Origin: Desulfobacterales bacterium
Lineage (GTDB): Bacteria > Desulfobacterota > Desulfobacteria > Desulfobacterales > JAFDCJ01
Length of the DNA stretch: 9,474 nucleotides
Direction of reading: 5' to 3'
Assembly: GCA_029939875.1 (NCBI GenBank)
Contig: JAOZSC010000069.1
Location: forward strand, 1 to 9,474
Every line of letters starts with the position of its first letter. Position 1 is the first letter of the stretch. The notes below the pieces were generated by a model that did no database searches, was not told the origin of the DNA, and worked only from the letters and a program-made list of their open reading frames with translations. Shown here one piece after another: positions 7,472 to 9,474 of the stretch. Both the position numbers and the translations under genes were made by a program.

Positions 7472-8848
7472 TTATTCGGTCAGCGTTTTTTCAGAGGCCA
7501 TATTTTCAAAACGGGTATACGTGTTTAAAAACGATAAAGACACATCGCCGGTGGGGCCATTGCGCTGCTTGGTCAGGATGATCTCGGCAATGCCTTTGCT
7601 GGGATTGTCCTCTTCTTTGTTGTAGACTTCGTCGCGGTATATAAAAGCGACCACGTCCGCATCCTGTTCCAGAGCGCCGGATTCCCTCAGATCAGAAAGC
7701 CGGGGTCTTTTATCGGTGCGCTGTTCCAGCATCCGGTTAAGCTGGGACAGGGCAATGACCGGCAGGTTCAGCTCCTTGGCCAGGGCTTTGAGGGCCCTGG
7801 AGATTTCCGACACTTCAAGATCCCTGCGTTCGGCAGTGACGCGGCCCTGCATGAGCTGCAGGTAGTCGATGATAATCAGGCCGACGTTTTTGTCCATCTT
7901 CAGCCGCCGGGCCTTGGCCCGGATTTCCATGGCCGATATGCTGGGCGAATCATCTATATAAACCGGGGCGTCGGACAGGATTCCGGCGGCATCGGTCAAC
8001 CGTCGCCAGTCTTCCATGCTAAAAAAGCCGCCCCGCAGGCGGGAGGAGTCAATGCGAGCCTCCGAACAGAGCATGCGCAGTGACAGTTGTTCTTTGGACA
8101 TTTCCAGCGAAAATATGGCCACTGGAACATTGGCATCCACGGCGGCGTTACGGGCGATATTCAGGGCCAGGGCCGTTTTTCCCATGCTGGGGCGTGCGGC
8201 TATGATGATCAGGTCGGAGTTCTGAAACCCCGAGGTCAGGGTGTCCAGATGGGTGAACCCCGAGGCAACACCGGTGACCAGGCTCCGGTTGCCCTGATTT
8301 TCTTCAAGGGTCTCGATGTTGCCCAGAATGATTTTGCTCAGGGGATAGAAAGCCTGTCGGGATTTTTTCTCCGAAATTTCAAAAATGGCCGATTCGGCAA
8401 AGTCAATGACTTCGTCGGTGTTGCCCTTTTCTTCAAAACAGCGCTTTACAATTGCATTGGCTTTTTCTATCAGCCGCCTGAGCGAGGCCTTGTCGTGGAT
8501 GATTCTGGCATAATGCTGGGCATTGACTGCTAATGGAACCGTATCAACGAGTTTTGCCAGGTAGGCCGCGCCACCGATCTCTTCGAGCTGTCCTTTTTCC
8601 TTCAACCGGTTGGCCAGGGTGACAAGATCCGCCGGTTCACTTTTGTCAAACAGGTCCGTGATGGCGGCAAATATCTTCTGGTGGGCGGTGCGGTAAAAAT
8701 CTTCAGGCTCCAAAATCTCGATAACATCCAGCAGGGTGTTGTTATCGACCAGGATCGCGCTGATCAGGGATTCCTCGGCCTCGATGTTTTGAGGAGGAAG
8801 ATTGTACTGCGCGCTGTCTTTTTGCGGTTGTAAGGAACGTTCAGCCAT
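7472..8848 (-). CDS. dnaB: Replicative DNA helicase DnaB
   Basis: DnaB is the hexameric 5'-3' helicase that unwinds DNA at the replication fork and recruits primase. The 458 residues cover the N-terminal helical domain (PPQNIEAEESLISAIL, 18-33, to about 165), the linker and the RecA-like C-terminal domain. Walker A is ARPSMGKT (218-225), the SLEM motif with the presumed catalytic Glu is at 247-250, and Walker B is LIIIDYLQLM (324-333). The polar loop LSQLNR (367-372) and the nucleotide-contacting KQRNGPTG (427-434) are all present. Length is normal and there is no intein at the P-loop, a frequent insertion site in this family. ATG 8846-8848 is the only sensible start, since an in-frame TGA lies six bases upstream. 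The local ribosome binding site is weak, while a strong GGGGAGG lies 27 bases before the ATG (see spacer). It sits between rplI and hflX on the same strand, a common rplI–dnaB pairing. Confidence 0.98.
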   Translation of the reverse strand: MAERSLQPQKDSAQYNLPPQNIEAEESLISAILVDNNTLLDVIEILEPEDFYRTAHQKIFAAITDLFDKSEPADLVTLANRLKEKGQLEEIGGAAYLAKLVDTVPLAVNAQHYARIIHDKASLRRLIEKANAIVKRCFEEKGNTDEVIDFAESAIFEISEKKSRQAFYPLSKIILGNIETLEENQGNRSLVTGVASGFTHLDTLTSGFQNSDLIIIAARPSMGKTALALNIARNAAVDANVPVAIFSLEMSKEQLSLRMLCSEARIDSSRLRGGFFSMEDWRRLTDAAGILSDAPVYIDDSPSISAMEIRAKARRLKMDKNVGLIIIDYLQLMQGRVTAERRDLEVSEISRALKALAKELNLPVIALSQLNRMLEQRTDKRPRLSDLRESGALEQDADVVAFIYRDEVYNKEEDNPSKGIAEIILTKQRNGPTGDVSLSFLNTYTRFENMASEKTLTE

Positions 8849-8950
8849 TGGTCTTCACGATCGGGGATATTGTCGCCTCCCCGTTGCAGTGGGCAACTTC
8901 AAAAATCATATCCTGGTCTTGCATCGCAGCGGGCCAGGACTTGACAGGCC
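8849..8950 (-). other. rplI–dnaB spacer with inverted repeats and a misplaced Shine-Dalgarno
   Basis: The 102-base spacer carries three inverted repeats: TCCTGG (8911-8916) with CCAGGA (8934-8939), GTTGC (8883-8887) with GCAAC (8893-8897), and CGGGG (8862-8866) with CCCCG (8879-8883). The last two share base 8883 and cannot both form fully. The minus-strand GGGGAGG (8876-8882) resembles a strong ribosome binding site but is 27 bases from the dnaB ATG, and no ATG, GTG or TTG lies at normal distance. The third repeat would pair most of it. No T tract follows any hairpin, so I do not call a terminator. Confidence 0.4.
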
Positions 8951-9394
8951 TCACCCGGGTACAATCTCGACGGTTATTTCGGGTTCGACTTCCGTGTAGA
9001 CCCGGATGGGAATTTTATAGGTGCCAAGGGCCTTGATCGGCTCACGAAGCATGACCATCCGTTTTTCCACGGCAATATCCTGGGCGTCCAACGCCTCGAT
9101 GATGTCCCGGAGGGTAACCGATCCGTAGAGACGGTCTTCCTCGCTGACTTTGGCGGCGATGGTGCAGGTGACACCCTCGAGTCTTTTCGCCATTTCTTCG
9201 GCCACTTTGCGCTCTTTGGCGATTTGAACTTCAAATTTGGCCCGCTCCTGCTCCATCCGGTGACGGTTCTGGGGTGTTGCCTTGACCGCCTTGCTCTGGG
9301 GCAGCAGATAGTTGCGGGCATAGCCGTCTGCCACGGACACCTCGCTGCCGATAATACCCAGAGAATCAATCGTTTCCTTTAAAATAACTTTCAT
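8951..9394 (-). CDS. rplI: 50S ribosomal protein L9
   Basis: L9 binds 23S rRNA at the base of the L1 stalk and helps maintain reading-frame fidelity. The 147 residues match the normal bacterial length. The N-terminal domain starts MKVILKETIDSLG and contains the rRNA-binding signature GSEVSVADGYARNYLLPQSKA (16-36). A long charged connecting helix (about 42-75) leads to the C-terminal domain (about 76-147, with EEDRLYGSVT and IPIRVYTEVEPEITVEIVPG). ATG 9392-9394 is preceded at ten bases by GGAGG. It opens the minus-strand block rplI–dnaB–hflX–suhB. A strong terminator hairpin lies immediately before the ribosome binding site, so expression probably depends on read-through or on an attenuation event. 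The protein itself shows nothing unusual. Confidence 0.98.
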   Translation of the reverse strand: MKVILKETIDSLGIIGSEVSVADGYARNYLLPQSKAVKATPQNRHRMEQERAKFEVQIAKERKVAEEMAKRLEGVTCTIAAKVSEEDRLYGSVTLRDIIEALDAQDIAVEKRMVMLREPIKALGTYKIPIRVYTEVEPEITVEIVPG

Positions 9395-9404
9395 GTGAAA
9401 AAAA

Positions 9405-9409
9405 CCTCC
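9405..9409 (-). promoter_or_regulatory. Ribosome binding site of rplI
   Basis: GGAGG on the minus strand lies ten bases before the rplI ATG and is the strongest ribosome binding site in the window. It begins only seven bases after the T tract of the upstream terminator hairpin. Confidence 0.85.
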
Positions 9410-9416
9410 ATTTTCT

Positions 9417-9439
9417 AAAAAACCGGGTGTTGCACCCGG
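9417..9439 (-). terminator. Intrinsic terminator in the rplI leader (possible attenuator)
   Basis: On the minus strand CCGGGTG, loop CAA and CACCCGG form a perfect 7-bp GC-rich stem (9439-9423). TTTTTT (9422-9417) follows directly. This is a textbook Rho-independent terminator. It could end the transcript of the gene entering from beyond the window edge. Because it sits just before the rplI ribosome binding site, it may also act as an attenuator or partial terminator. Confidence 0.85.
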
Positions 9440-9452
9440 CGGTGGACAAAGT

Positions 9453-9474
9453 TTACTTAACGTTGTAACTTTGA
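9453..9474 (-). other. Possible 3' end of an upstream minus-strand gene
   Basis: The last 22 bases can be read on the minus strand as QSYNVK followed by TAA (9453-9455), ending 13 bases before the terminator stem. A second frame reads SKLQR and stops at 9457-9459. A gene end is expected here because a terminator follows, but six residues identify neither frame nor product. Confidence 0.25.

Noticed and set aside
6717..7625. Plus-strand open frame of about 300 codons opposite hflX and dnaB
   Set aside because: It crosses the end of one firmly identified gene and the start of another on the opposite strand, and the translation resembles no known protein.
7472..8848. Intein or insertion in dnaB
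   Set aside because: The P-loop and the rest of the C-terminal domain are continuous and the length is normal.
1..9474. CRISPR, insertion sequences, prophage, tRNA or a new defence system
   Set aside because: No repeated spacer arrays, transposase motifs, cloverleaf sequences or unassigned gene clusters are visible. All long genes belong to known housekeeping families.

Overview
The window looks like ordinary chromosomal DNA of a Gram-negative bacterium with moderate GC content. The protein families, the isolated atpE end and the rplI–dnaB–hflX–suhB order suggest a sulfate-reducer-type Desulfobacterota (Desulfobacterales-like). This assignment is inferred from remembered family resemblance, not from a search. 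I see no insertion sequences, phage genes, CRISPR arrays, tRNAs or rRNAs.

Layout: (1) Positions 1-150 hold the last 49 residues of the F-type ATP synthase c subunit (atpE, plus strand), closed by a strong intrinsic terminator at 183-224. (2) A complete uvrA (nucleotide excision repair) on the minus strand converges on atpE. (3) An AT-rich gap of about 550 bases separates uvrA from a divergently transcribed DnaA-family gene. That gap must hold both promoters, and it carries short A/T inverted repeats and one DnaA-box-like 9-mer. (4) The DnaA-family gene (plus strand, 446 residues from ATG 3605) has all recognisable DnaA domains. Its P-loop, sensor-1 and DNA-recognition motifs are altered, and it is not beside dnaN. 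(5) A minus-strand block reads rplI (ribosomal protein L9), dnaB (replicative helicase), hflX (ribosome-associated GTPase, long form) and suhB (inositol monophosphatase family). Spacings are 102 bases, 35 bases and an 11-base overlap. A strong terminator hairpin lies only a few bases before the rplI ribosome binding site.

Functional logic: the block couples translation (L9, HflX), DNA replication (DnaB) and a SuhB-type phosphatase. The neighbouring divergent pair concerns DNA repair (UvrA) and probably replication initiation or DnaA-box-like regulation. The least ordinary items are the diverged DnaA with its AT-rich upstream region, and the terminator placed in the rplI leader. Everything else is conserved housekeeping content.
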